From: Mauremys mutica
Taxonomy: Eukaryota > Chordata > Testudines > Geoemydidae
Assembly: GCF_020497125.1 (NCBI RefSeq)
Contig: NC_059072.1
Location: 305,554,781-305,618,780, forward strand
Reading direction: 5' to 3'
DNA: 64,000 nt
The translations under genes and the position numbers were made by a program. This document shows, piece by piece, positions 53,868-64,000 of this stretch (position 1 is its first letter; each line of letters starts with the position of its first letter). The notes beneath the pieces were generated by a model. The model was given only the letters and a program-made list of their open reading frames with translations, had not been told where the DNA came from and searched no databases.

Positions 53868-55655
53868 CCCTCTTATAGTCAAATCTACTTGTCCAATTAT
53901 CAGTGTATACTAGTGTGTCACCTATTGTATTTGTAATATGCTAAAAGACATGCAATAAAGAGGAATTCCATCTTCTCCTCCACCTCAGGTATCTTTATAA
54001 GCATGAGAAGGGAGAATATGGAAGAGAAAGGACAATGCATGATGGGCTTTGGAAACAAAATATGCCTGGCTTAATTCCCTTTGGGAAGAATTTCACAAAA
54101 GCTCTTTAGAACGGATTGCCTATGAACAAATGAGAAGAAAAAAGTTGAGCCTATCACACCTTCTTCAGGTCATGCTGCAAGACATGCCTGGGAACAGGGC
54201 TTAAATGAGACCTATGTCTTCTGCTGGCCCTCCGCATAGGAGTGCACCTTGAAGATTCATTCTCCTCTTTCTCCAGCAAAAAATATAGAGCGAAATGTGG
54301 AAAGTGGCTTTTTCCATCCTAACATCTCCAGCCCAACCCCTGCCAAGTGACTCCTCTGTGGTGCTGAGCACCTCAGCTCCCAGTGAAGTGAAAGGCAGTT
54401 GAGAACACTCTTGAAGATTCAGGTCAATAGAATCTCTCTCTTTGGGGCTAAAGTTTTTATATGTGTGCTTAAGCTGCACACAGAAGCCCACATAATGTGC
54501 AATTGTGCTGTACACTATATGCACAACTCTAAATAAAAGGATGGGAAATTGCATGCAATTATCCATTCTGTGCATATGACTTAGGTGCCCATTATTGCAA
54601 AGTTATCCCTTTCAGTGCAGACCTAAAACTGAAAAAGCTAATTCCCCAAGAGTTTTCCCAAAGTGTGGGATGTAAATCATCCTTCCTTTTAACAGTTACG
54701 AAAACTGGAACAAGATGAGGATGATGACAGGTCTGTCATTTCTCTTAATTGGATCCGCTCCTTATGTTCCTGACTGACATATTCAAATTCCACATTCGCA
54801 GCTGGCAGCTCAGACCATTCCTATGCAGCACAAACTGTGTGGCTTCCCAGCCTTCAAGAAGAACATCAGGTTTTATTTTAATTATTTTTGCATATCCGCC
54901 CCTTCTCTCTGCTGGGCCATTGCCATGAGTCTTTGCTTTGCTTCTCCCAGCTTCCAACTAGTCAGCCGGCCTGCGACATTGGCAAAACCCAGGAAACAGT
55001 TTGCTATTCGAAGACTGTTTGATACTTTGTTTCCTGATGACCGGTGATGTCATGAGCACAAAGCAATGAGTGATAACAGTCAAACTGGCTGGCCCTAACC
55101 AAAACTGCCTCAACCAAATATTACAACAAATGCTAAGGGGCGGAGGCCGGGAGGGATCATGTTTGCATATTCTGAATAAGCCACAATCTTGTGAGCTCTC
55201 ATGCCTCATGCTCATTTCAACACTTTTACTTATCTCAGATCTCAGATTATCATTAAACTTGGCAAAATCCTTCTGCAAAACAGCTGATAGAATGGATTCT
55301 TTAGGGAGGATGTGGTCAAATAGACTAGGTTCCCATGTCCTGACCAGGTACAATGAGGACCACCACAGACTCTGACACTGCTGCAGGAGCTGTGAAAAGC
55401 TTTCCCTTTCTAACAGAAACAGCCACATTTCCACTCGCATTCATACTCTTATGGTGGAGAATTGTGGTAAATTTACCAACTCTGTTGACTTTCATGTTAA
55501 TAAAATGACTGACCATGGCTGAGCGGCTAGCAGAGCCGGATCATTAGATATCTCTCATTAAGACAATCTAGTTGGTGTCACAGAGCTGCTGGAACTACCA
55601 AAAGGCAGACTCAGAAATTGGAGATAAGGTGGCAGACCAGTGGGTGGCATAAAGC
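53868..55655. other. No recognised gene; contains the longest unexplained frame
   Basis: A 160-codon minus-strand frame (55440-54958) starts MRVEMWLFLLERESF. It has no family I recognise, no splice context and no repeat overlap. It could be a chance frame. Nothing else is seen here. Confidence 0.35.
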
Positions 55656-55657
55656 TA

Positions 55658-55837
55658 CACCTCTACCTCGATATAACATGACTCGATATACCATGAAATT
55701 GGATCTAAAGCAGTGCTCTGAGGGGGCAGGGCTGCGCACTCCAGCAGATCAAAGCAAGTTCAATATAACGCGGTTTCACCTATAATGCAGTAAGATTTTT
55801 TGGCTCCCGAGGACAGCTTTATATCGAGGTGGGGGTG
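55658..55837. mobile_element. Tc1/mariner-type MITE, 180 bp, TA duplication
   Basis: CACCTCTACCTCGATATAAC and the inverse TTATATCGAGGTGGGGGTG are the ends, with TA on both sides (55656-55657, 55838-55839). AAGTTCAATATAACGCGG inside is typical of this family as I recall it. Confidence 0.75.
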
Positions 55838-55839
55838 TA

Positions 55840-57097
55840 TTTGCCTAGTTAGTGTCCCTGAAGGGCCTAGAGTAAAGACTATTCTGTCCTATTTTGAGAC
55901 ACAACTGCCTCAACCCTAGATTTAGACATTTAATGTGGCCATTTCAAGAGAGGGAGGTCCCAGTGTACTTTTGGTTTGAGATGAAGGACAGGAATTGGCC
56001 CAGGCTAATCCAATTTCGGAATTACCCTGACAAAACTAAAATAGTTCAGCCTTTCTTGTGAAGCAGAAGCTGCTATTTTCTTTCAAGACTCTTCTACTAC
56101 TGAAGCCAGGAAATAACAAGATTTTAATCCTGTTTAGGTACCATTTAGACAATGTGAACTAGACCCAGCAACCAGAAAACCTTCCTTAAGGTCTTTGCCT
56201 ACTCTGACAAAGACAAAACCATTCTGAAGCAGTTTAGCATGAGCGCCTGCTAAATCAACCAGCTGATGCTGGGCCTGATTCAACGGCTATTGAAGTAAAT
56301 GTACGTCTTTCCATTGGCTTCAATGGACGTTGGATACATATTACTTCTAGTCATTGCCACCATGCAGGAAACTGCAGTATTTGTCGTGTCATGTTCTTTT
56401 TTCTTATCCATCCTTCCACTCACCTTTTCCAGCCAGTTTGAGAAACAGCCCCTAAAATGTGAGACCTATGGATTTCCCTTTATTTTATTTGTCATTTTAA
56501 ATGCACTCGATAGTGGGGAAAGAACTGGATTCTATTAGATTCTTTTGTAACAGATCTTTAGCTTAATGCTGTAAATGGAATGTTTTATTTTGTGTGGGTG
56601 TGACCTGCTGCCAGACAGTTTACTTCTCCTCTTAGGAAATTAGTTTAGAAAAGGGATTCTATTAATTTCTTTCTGGAAAGAGGGTCAGATTTTCATTGAT
56701 GTAGTCTGCATGTTGAGGTATCACACACATTTTGCATCACACTCGTCACTGTGGTGTTTGATTGCCAATCTCATCATAGTCATTAAATACATTCTTTTCT
56801 TTGAATACATTTAATTTCTCTGTGGACAATACCAAGGTTTGAAAACTTACGACTGTTTTCTGCTCCCATCTCTCACATTCAATAGCATCTTACTGCATGA
56901 GTAGTCTCAGTGAAGTCAATGAGACTGCTCCATAAAGCAAGGTGCTACTAACTTCGCCTTAATGAAGTACATTCTGACCATAAAGCTAATGTTTCTTCAT
57001 TGGATATGAGCGGAGTGAAAAAATATCCAGAAATTCTTTTACTGAGGAGTTGCAGATTCATTTTCTGTTTTCTGTCACACTATGATGTCAAAGTAAC
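55840..57097. other. No gene recognised
   Basis: No supported gene. Two words of the AAGTCAATG set occur (56312, 56911). Confidence 0.4.
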
Positions 57098-57105
57098 TAT
57101 GGATG

Positions 57106-57228
57106 TAGGGTGACCAGACAGCAAGTGTGAAAAATCGGGACGGGGGTGGAGGGCAATAGGAGCCTATATAAGAAAAAGACTCAAAAATTGGGACTATCCC
57201 TATAAAATTGGGACATCTGGTCACCCGA
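57106..57228. mobile_element. hAT-type MITE, 123 bp, duplication TATGGATG
   Basis: TAGGGTGACCAGACA and the right end TCTGGTCACCCGA are inverted. TATGGATG flanks exactly (57098-57105, 57229-57236). Confidence 0.9.
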
Positions 57229-57236
57229 TATGGATG

Positions 57237-58402
57237 TTCTTGTAGCTAAAGAAGTTAGGGAAATATGGACAGTAGAAGAATTTTAAAATGTATCTGATAC
57301 AATTTTGCAGAAGAAAACCTGCAAGAATATATCTGTGCATTCATCTGTCTATCTAATTTTTAAATTTCAGAAATTCCAAGTGTATTAACATTTGTTGACT
57401 TTATAAAGTTTTTTTTTAAGTATCATATACCAGAACATTCTCCTTAATCAGAACCCTAGTTGGAGTCTTTTTATTCATAAAACTCATTGGTTTGCTTGTC
57501 AAAATATTTCACTCCTTCTGCAGTTAAATATGTTGTTACAGAGCTGCTCTTTTATTAGAGATCAAATCAGAAATTAGACTCAAAGGACTCATGCTTGGAT
57601 AGTTGCAGGCTTTGTTACAGAAAAAATATATATCTCTAGTGATACACTAGGAGCTAAATGAGATACAGGTTTAGAAACAGATCTGCATCTTTAACTTCCT
57701 CTAGAGGTGAAGATCTTTGTGCAGAGGCCCTACAAAAGTCCTATGCACTACTTATCTCCCACATAAGCTCTCAAAATAGCGTTCATGTGGGGGATAGGTT
57801 TTCTGCTGTCTCCTTGTGCAGTGGTGAAGTTCATCCCTAGAGCAGGAACCACTAACAGAGACCATAGAGAGAAGAGCATTTATGCTTCGTGTCATCACTT
57901 GGAGTCACGGCCAAAAGTTTTCTATAGCTTCCCATTCTCTTTCCTTCTGCCTCCTTTTAGGGAGTATAGTAGGAAAGGGACCAAGATAAGAAATCCAATT
58001 TCACCAAGAGGGTGAAATCCAACACCCTCTTCCAAAATCCTGATACTATAACTAGGGGAACACCTTCATCCTCACCCAAAGAAATAAACATGGGAATGAA
58101 CAGGAATGATCCTCTTCCTCAAATAGGTGATGGGCTTCCCACAAGGTGAGCAGAAAGCAACAAAAATTAAACAAAATCCCTTGTATACTATTGAACAGAA
58201 CACCAGCAATCTATAATCTATCTACCTATATAACAATGGCAATAATAGGAATAAGAGCAAAATTTTAATTTACATTCTCCTCTTTTCTAATGTCATCCTA
58301 TCTGGGAAACCCACAAAGAGCACTATCTTCTGAAATTTAGCTTTTTTAAAAAGGGAAAGGGGGTGGTATTAAATGAATGTCCTTTCCACTGGATGGGGTG
58401 TG
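57237..58402. other. No gene or repeat recognised
   Basis: AT-rich, short frames only. Confidence 0.45.
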
Positions 58403-58411
58403 TCATAGATG

Positions 58412-59102
58412 CAGGGCTGGCCTCAAGTTTTTTGCCGCCCCAAGCAAAAAAATTTTCCCCCGCCCCGGCCTCGCCCCAACTCCACTCCTTCCCCGCCCCA
58501 TTCCAACCCCTTCCCCAAATCCCCAGCCCTGCCTCCTCCCCCGGGCATGCCACATTTCCCCTCCTACCCCTCCCTTCCTCCTGAGAGGGAGGGGGGAGAA
58601 GCAGAGCAGCGGCGTGCTCAGAGGAGCAGTCGACAGTGGAGTGGAGGTGGACTTGGAGGGGGGAGCAGTTCCTCTGCCCCCCCGGTCACTTTCTGTGGCC
58701 TCCCCATGCCCCCAACCACCGCAGCTCACCTCCGCTAAGCCTGCTCCCCTGAGCACACCGCCACCGCTCCGTTTCTTCCCCCCCCCCAAGCTTGCCGCAA
58801 AACAGCTGATTTGCGTGGCAAGCCTGGGAGGAAGGGGGGAGAAGCGAAGCGACGGTACACTCAGGGGAGCAGGCGGCAGTGGAGCGGAGGTGAGCTGGGG
58901 GGGAGCGGTTCCTCTGCCCCCCCCCAAGGATTACTTCCTGCGGCCCTCCCCGTGCCCCCCACCGCCACAGCTCACCTCCACTCAGGGCCGGCTCCCGGCT
59001 TTTTGTGCCCCAAGCAAAAAAAAAGAGGACCTGGAGTGCTGCCCCTTGAAAAGTGCTGCCCCAAGCACATGCTTGGAGCGCTGGTGCCTAGAGCCAGCCC
59101 TG
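58412..59102. mobile_element. GC-rich hAT-like element with internal duplication
   Basis: CAGGGCTGGCCTC and AGAGCCAGCCCTG are inverted ends. CATAGATG (58404-58411) and CATAGTGC (59103-59110) are a decayed duplication. A second end-like CAGGGCCGGCTCCCGG begins at 58984. Two blocks (58617-58750, 58858-58985) are near copies. Frames of up to 245 codons here are compositional. Confidence 0.6.
58738..58872. repeat. Inverted repeat inside the GC-rich hAT-like element
   Basis: GCCTGCTCCCCTGAG (58739) answers CTCAGGGGAGCAGGC near 58858-58872. Nested inside, GCTTGCCGCAAA answers TTTGCGTGGCAAGC around CAGCTGA. Confidence 0.75.
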
Positions 59103-61267
59103 CATAGTGCCTGAGCTGGTGCCTGCTGATTTGTTTGTCAATGGCTGATTCATTTCATTTTCTTTCGAGCACTGCCATTCAAAACATGGCAAATCCCCAG
59201 TAACTGCCCACCCAGTACTGCTTCAGATACTGCCACACTCTCCTCCCGAGGGTTGTGTATCCAGCTACTGATGTCATACTAGAGAAGCAGTGTGTGCGTT
59301 CTCCGTTCTTTCACTGCAATTTTTCTTTAATTAACTCTATACTTAAGTATAATGTGTTCTTCCCACTTATTCCATTTTTCTTCAAACTTATTTTTCAATA
59401 ACGTATGATTGTTCCTTCTCTAACCTCCTTTTCTCCCTCCTACTCCCTCCTGTTCTGCTTATGTTATGTTCTTTCCCACTTTCACCCATTTCCTTTCAAT
59501 CTGCATCATCTCCCTTGTCCTCTCCAACAAACTTTCCCTCCGTTCTCCTCTTGTCCTTCACATCTCTTCTGCACTTCCTGAATTTTAAGGTAGTTCTGTC
59601 TTTTCACCCATCTCTTCAATCTCTGTATTTTCTGTCTCCTCTCCCCACTCTCAAATCACTCAAAAGCTCTCGTCTCTCAAAAGCACCACATCTGCTCACA
59701 GTCACTGATCCCCAGACACACCAAAATTAGTCCTCACTGCCCCAACATACACATACCTACTCACACTCTGTCCTCTCCCACATCACAGTCACTTGGAGGG
59801 TGTGTCTTGTGACTAAGCAGGGTATCAGTCCCTGCTGCCCCTTGAAGATCATCCTGGACTGGTGGATAATGGCTTTTCGAGGTAGACCTCATGAAGACAT
59901 TGGAAGGAGTAGCAGATCATGAGACCTTTCCTAAGAAGAAGATACTACCAGCTGGGGTGATGTGGGTCACTGGAAGAGCCTCTGATGCAGGTTCTGATGC
60001 ATGAGGAAACAAGAATGTAATGGAATGCTAAACTGTATTATACTGTTCAGCCACTAAGTGGTTCTGTGTGTAACATACCTTATTTAAACTAACCTCAGCC
60101 ACATATGTTAGCATTAAAGGATCTTATGGAAGAAACATATTGGGTGTAGTTCTCTGAGAAGGAAGCTCTGTGGCCATGTCATGTCTGGTACAGAAGCATA
60201 ACCTGCTAGTAGCAGCCTTGCAACCTACTGTGTACAAGGTATACATGACACAGAGGAAGATGGTGTGAGGACAGGGGTACTAGGCCTGGTGGGAACTGTC
60301 TAAGATTTGGATACTTTGGATAAACATCTACACTTCTGCAACACTCCCACCACCAGATTTTTGGGTAGTTTTGCTATGCCAAGACTAGTTTGCTACAGAC
60401 TTCTATGTATAGATTTATTATGGTGATGCTAATTTACTTGCTGCTGTTAGTATTACTACTACACAATTACAATGGTAATGAAGGATCCTTATTGGGGATG
60501 GCACCAGAATGCCTGTCTAGTATTACTGCTCCTGCTTGACTTTATTTTGTTTTACTTTTTTATGGATTGTCCTCACTTCTTTGACTGACTGTGTGCAGCA
60601 CTTTGGGCATCCTCTGGGATTTTGACTGGCTTATATGCTGCTACTGAATATTCTTTTCTGAGGGCGTGACTGTGCATATATTTTCCCCATCTGAATTCTG
60701 ACTCTTCTTTCAATTATACTGCTATTTACTGTTGATCTCTGTCCTATCTGGCCTAAACTCCATTGTCCATAACCCATGTCCCTCATGCCTAATACAAAGC
60801 AGGAAATAATTCTAAATCACATCTATTTAGTGTGATTATTGTTTGCTGAATTGGAGAGCTGAATGGGTATAATGTGGACTACTGATTACGTATGTATGCG
60901 TTCTCAGTGGGTCATCTTTGGGGGCAGAAACTAGGAAAGGGAGAAGGAGGTCATTCAGCAACAAAATAAATATCTGTCTTTCTCACTATGTCTCCATGCC
61001 TATAAATCACATAAGAAAAATTTCAAAGAGATCACGAGAAATTCTCATTTAGTAGAGCAATGACATGTAAGCAAAATTGATGTGAAGTGTTATGGAAAAG
61101 AGAACCAGCTTAGCAGGTGCACATGTCTCAAATCCTCCATCTTAAGGAACTAGATGAGTGTGACCTTCCATGCAGAAAATACACAGAAAGTATGGTGCAG
61201 GTGAAGACTAAAACTCAAAACCAGAAAAGATCACTCTTCAAACCACTATATTATCCTTCTTCTTTTC
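59103..61267. other. No gene; pyrimidine-rich block at 59395-59690
   Basis: The plus strand between 59395 and 59690 is strongly C/T (CTCCCTCCTACTCCCTCCTG). The frame across it is compositional. The remainder is AT-rich and shows nothing I can name. Confidence 0.45.
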
Positions 61268-61506
61268 CTCTGAACTGAAGCCTTAAAGGTGAAGACTGTT
61301 ATCATGTCACCCCTCCGTCATCTCTTCTTTAGATTAATCAAACCCATTTTTTTCAATCTTCCCTTGTAGGTCATGTTTTCTAGCCCTTTAATAATTTTTG
61401 TTTCTATCCTCTGGACTTTCTCCAATTTGTCCACATTTCCCTAAGCGTGGACTCAGTACTCGAGCTGGGACCTTATCAGTGCTGAGAAGACTGGAATAAT
61501 TACTTC

Positions 61507-62028
61507 TTATGTCTTGCTTACATCACAGCTGCTAATATATCCAAGAATGATGTTCATTTTTTTTGCAACAGTGTTACATTGTTTCATATTTAGTTTGTGA
61601 TCCACTTTGACTCCCAGATCCTTTTCTGCAGTGGTCTTTCCTATGCAGCCATTTCCCATTTTGTATTTATGTAATTGATTATTCCTTCTCACGTACAATA
61701 CTTTGCACTGGTCCTTACTGAATTTCATTCTATTTATTTCAGACCCTTTCTCCAGTTTGTCAAGATCATTTTAAATTCTATTCCCATTCTCCAAAGTGCT
61801 TGCAACTCCTCCTAGCTTGGTATCTTCCACAGACTTTATAAGTATGCTCATTATGCCATTATCCAAATCATTTATGAATATATTGAATAGAACTGGACCC
61901 AGGACAGATCTCTGTGGCACCCTACACAATATGAGATTCCAGCTTGAGTGTGAACCATTGATAAATATTCTCTGAGTGTAGTTTTCCAACTAGCTGTGTC
62001 CCCACCTTTATAGTAGGTTTGTCTAGGC
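61507..62028 (-). pseudogene. CR1 reverse transcriptase fragment, decayed
   Basis: Minus-strand blocks give [19 protein letters not shown] (palm) and KSVEDTKLGGVAS, where the catalytic FADD reads VED. FSKDQCKVLYVRRNNQ, KTTAEKDLGVKVDHKL and KKMNIILGYIS follow. Beyond the MITE the text resumes near 62420 with AFDAVSHNLLIDKLEKYS. Stops and the altered catalytic box show that it is dead. Confidence 0.75.
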
Positions 62029-62363
62029 CAGGGGTCGGCAACCGGTGGCTCACGGCTCGCCAGGGTAAGCACCCTGGCAGGCCGGCCCGGTTTGTTTATC
62101 TGCCGTGTCGGCAAGTTCAGCCGATCGCGGCTTCCACTGGCTGCGGTTCGCGGTCCCAGGCCAAGGCGGGAGGCAGGAAGCCGCGGCCAGAACATCCCTC
62201 GGCTCGCGCCGCTTCCTGCCTCCCGCATTGGCCTGGGACCGCGAACCGCGGCCAGTGGGAGCCGCGATCGGCCGAACTTGCCAACGCGGCAGATAAACAA
62301 ACCGGGCCGGCCCGCCAGGGTGCTTACCCTGGCGAGCCATGAGCCACCGGTTGCCGACCCCTG
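62029..62363. mobile_element. hAT MITE with very long inverted repeats, 335 bp
   Basis: CAGGGGTCGGCAACCGGTGG and CCACCGGTTGCCGACCCCTG are exact inverse ends. The arms continue for about 155 bp each (62029-62187, 62207-62363) with few mismatches, so nearly the whole element is one palindrome. GTCTAGGC flanks exactly (62021-62028, 62364-62371), and CR1 is continuous without it. The first 15 bases equal those of the hAT element at 30064. Confidence 0.95.
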
Positions 62364-62915
62364 GTCTAGGCTATATTTCTCTAGTTTGTCTATGAGAAGG
62401 TTATGTGAGACAGCATCAAAAGCCATACTAAAGCAGAGATATGGCATCTACTGCTTCTCTCCTATCCACAAGGCTTGTTATCCTGTCAAAGAAGTATATT
62501 AAGTTGGTTTGACATTATTTGTTCTTCACCGTATTATCTTCTAAGTGCTTGATTATTTGCACCATTAACTTTCTAGGTACCAAAGTTAAGCTGACTGGTC
62601 TATAATGCCCTCATTATCCTTAGTCCCCTTTTTATATATAGGCACTATATTTGCCCTTTTCCAGTCCTCTGGGATCTCTCCTGCACTCCACGATTTCTCA
62701 GAGATAATCACTGACGGCACAGAGATCTCTTCAGCCAGTTCCTGAAGTATTGTAGGATGTTTATTCTAGGCCCTGCCAGCTTGAAGACATCTAACTTGTC
62801 TAAGTAATTCTTAACTTGTTCTTTCCCTATTTTAGACTCACATCCTTCCCCATTTACGCTGATATTCAGTATGTTATTCCTCCAATCACTGGCCTCCTCT
62901 TTATTACAGCTGATC

Positions 62916-64000
62916 TCCTCTTTATTCCTCAGACACTAATATACTAAGTGTTGTGCAGTGAGGGAATAGTCGTTGTTTTAAGGAACAGTGCTGTTCTCAT
63001 TGATCAGTGGGCCCAAAGTGCACAAACTGACTTAAAGTGTATCAGTCACATGATTTGAAACTACTGTACCAATGAATGAAAAATATCCATGGAAACAGAA
63101 AGTAGAGCAATTAGCAAATTTTTTTTTCATTTTTCTTAGGTTTTCCTACCACTTCTAATAGAAAACAAGCAAAGTCAGATGGCAATGGACAGAACCACAT
63201 ATGGTATTGTATATGAGACGCTGTAAGACCTACTACAATTAAATACTTATTTGTATTTTGCTTTTAAAATATCACATAATAAAATAGACATGTACAAAGC
63301 ACTCATGTAACAACTACAAAACTTTAAAAAAATCCGTTGCAGCAGTCTAACTTCAATCTCATGATGGGTTGGAGTGACAAAGCAGGGGAGAACTTTAAAA
63401 CTTACTGTGTTTGTAACTTTATAGTTATGGGACTGTCCTCACTCATAAGGTAAAAATCAGACTTCATGCCAATGAGTGATTTATTCCTTCTATCTTCATA
63501 AATATTTATATTTTATGTAAAAATGTTACCCGTGGCGAAGGATGAAGAAATTGTAAAGAGTTTAGCCTTTTCTCCTTATTCAGGAATTGTGTCTAAGCAA
63601 AAATTGTAGGATCAAGCTCAAAATAAGAAGCAATTGGGGAACAAAAGTACCCTTTTAAAAGTGGCAGTTATCCTGTCACATACATTTGGATTGTACTGTT
63701 TAAAATTGTCAAAGGTTGAGAGATACAAAAGAAATCAACTGGATGGTGGACTCTATGCATGTTAACAGATGAATCTAAATGTACTGTTCACATCCTTCAT
63801 TTCCTCATTTTATCTCTTCACCTTGTGTTTCTATGAGCTATTTTTCTCTTGCATGCTGTGGCAGCGTTAGGAGCACATTAGTGAATGCTAATGAGAAAAT
63901 ACTCATTAAAGCTCCAGATTTTGGATAGTAAATCTGGGTCCTCAATGGGGACACACTAAGATGTGGGGAGAGGGGCCAAGAGGGGATTGTTACACGATTA
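62916..64000. other. No gene or repeat recognised
   Basis: AT-rich sequence to the window end. Confidence 0.45.

Larger units (their letters stand above)
61268..62915 (-). mobile_element. CR1 LINE copy, 1.3 kb after removal of a MITE
   Basis: Minus-strand ORF2 from the C-terminal part to before the palm, interrupted at 62029-62363. The tail is missing at the 3' side (near 61268), and it is 5' truncated near 62915. Confidence 0.8.

Noticed and set aside
58377..59114. 245-codon plus-strand frame
   Set aside because: It lies across a GC-rich hAT-like element, is low complexity and has antisense twins.
59461..59730. 89-codon frame
   Set aside because: It is a translation of a pyrimidine-rich tract, mostly S, L, P and F.
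61872..62447. 191-codon minus-strand frame
   Set aside because: It is a chance join of CR1 text with the palindromic MITE. The same residues occur on both strands because the MITE is a palindrome.
1..64000. CRISPR arrays, bacterial operons, host exons
   Set aside because: There are no regularly spaced direct repeats and no prokaryotic signals. No exon chain of a known vertebrate gene was found on either strand.

Overview
This window looks like non-coding chromosomal DNA from a cryptodiran turtle. The evidence is many CR1 LINE copies, PIF/Harbinger elements carrying a HARBI1-like transposase and a Myb/SANT protein, a tRNA-derived SINE of the kind I recall from turtles, several hAT families and numerous retroviral or Gypsy-type solo LTRs. 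I recognise no host protein-coding gene, rRNA gene, free tRNA gene or CRISPR array. The only long reading frames with coding character belong to transposable elements. The window is most likely intergenic or deep intronic.

Layout. Positions 1-9871 are a CR1 copy broken by two related Harbinger elements. Element A (1-4295) is old, mutated and runs off the left edge. Element B (5014-9821) is nearly complete, with terminal inverted repeats, a TTA target duplication, a transposase with a single in-frame stop and a two-exon Myb/SANT gene that appears fully open. Both elements also keep a third small gene on the opposite strand, inside the Myb-gene intron and with its own polyadenylation signal. 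I think this is the most interesting signal here. Positions 9872-10950 look like an LTR. Positions 12617-15891 are a decayed hAT element of the ZBED5-like type with a CR1 inside it. Positions 16720-16915 are a tRNA-derived SINE. Positions 19590-27274 are a nearly full-length CR1 (ORF1 esterase, then ORF2 endonuclease and reverse transcriptase), split by an LTR-flanked insert that itself holds a GC-rich hAT-like element and a Harbinger MITE, and split again by a second Harbinger MITE.

Positions 30064-33312 are another hAT element containing a nested hAT MITE and a nested solo LTR. Positions 35013-37155 are a 2.1 kb CR1. Positions 37748-38885 are a solo LTR with a hAT MITE inside it. From about 38.9 to 64 kb the DNA is mostly unannotatable AT-rich sequence. 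It carries scattered CR1 pieces, ancient SINE fragments, LTR remnants (50.8-53.9 kb) and MITEs at 42219, 55658, 57106, 58412 and 62029, several with target duplications that can be read directly.

Working logic. In element B the transposase would cut and paste, and the Myb/SANT protein would supply DNA binding and nuclear import, as established for animal Harbinger transposons. The third gene has no known role. The MITEs share terminal repeats with these autonomous elements or with hAT elements and were probably mobilised by their proteins. Every LTR and LINE here is a decayed copy.
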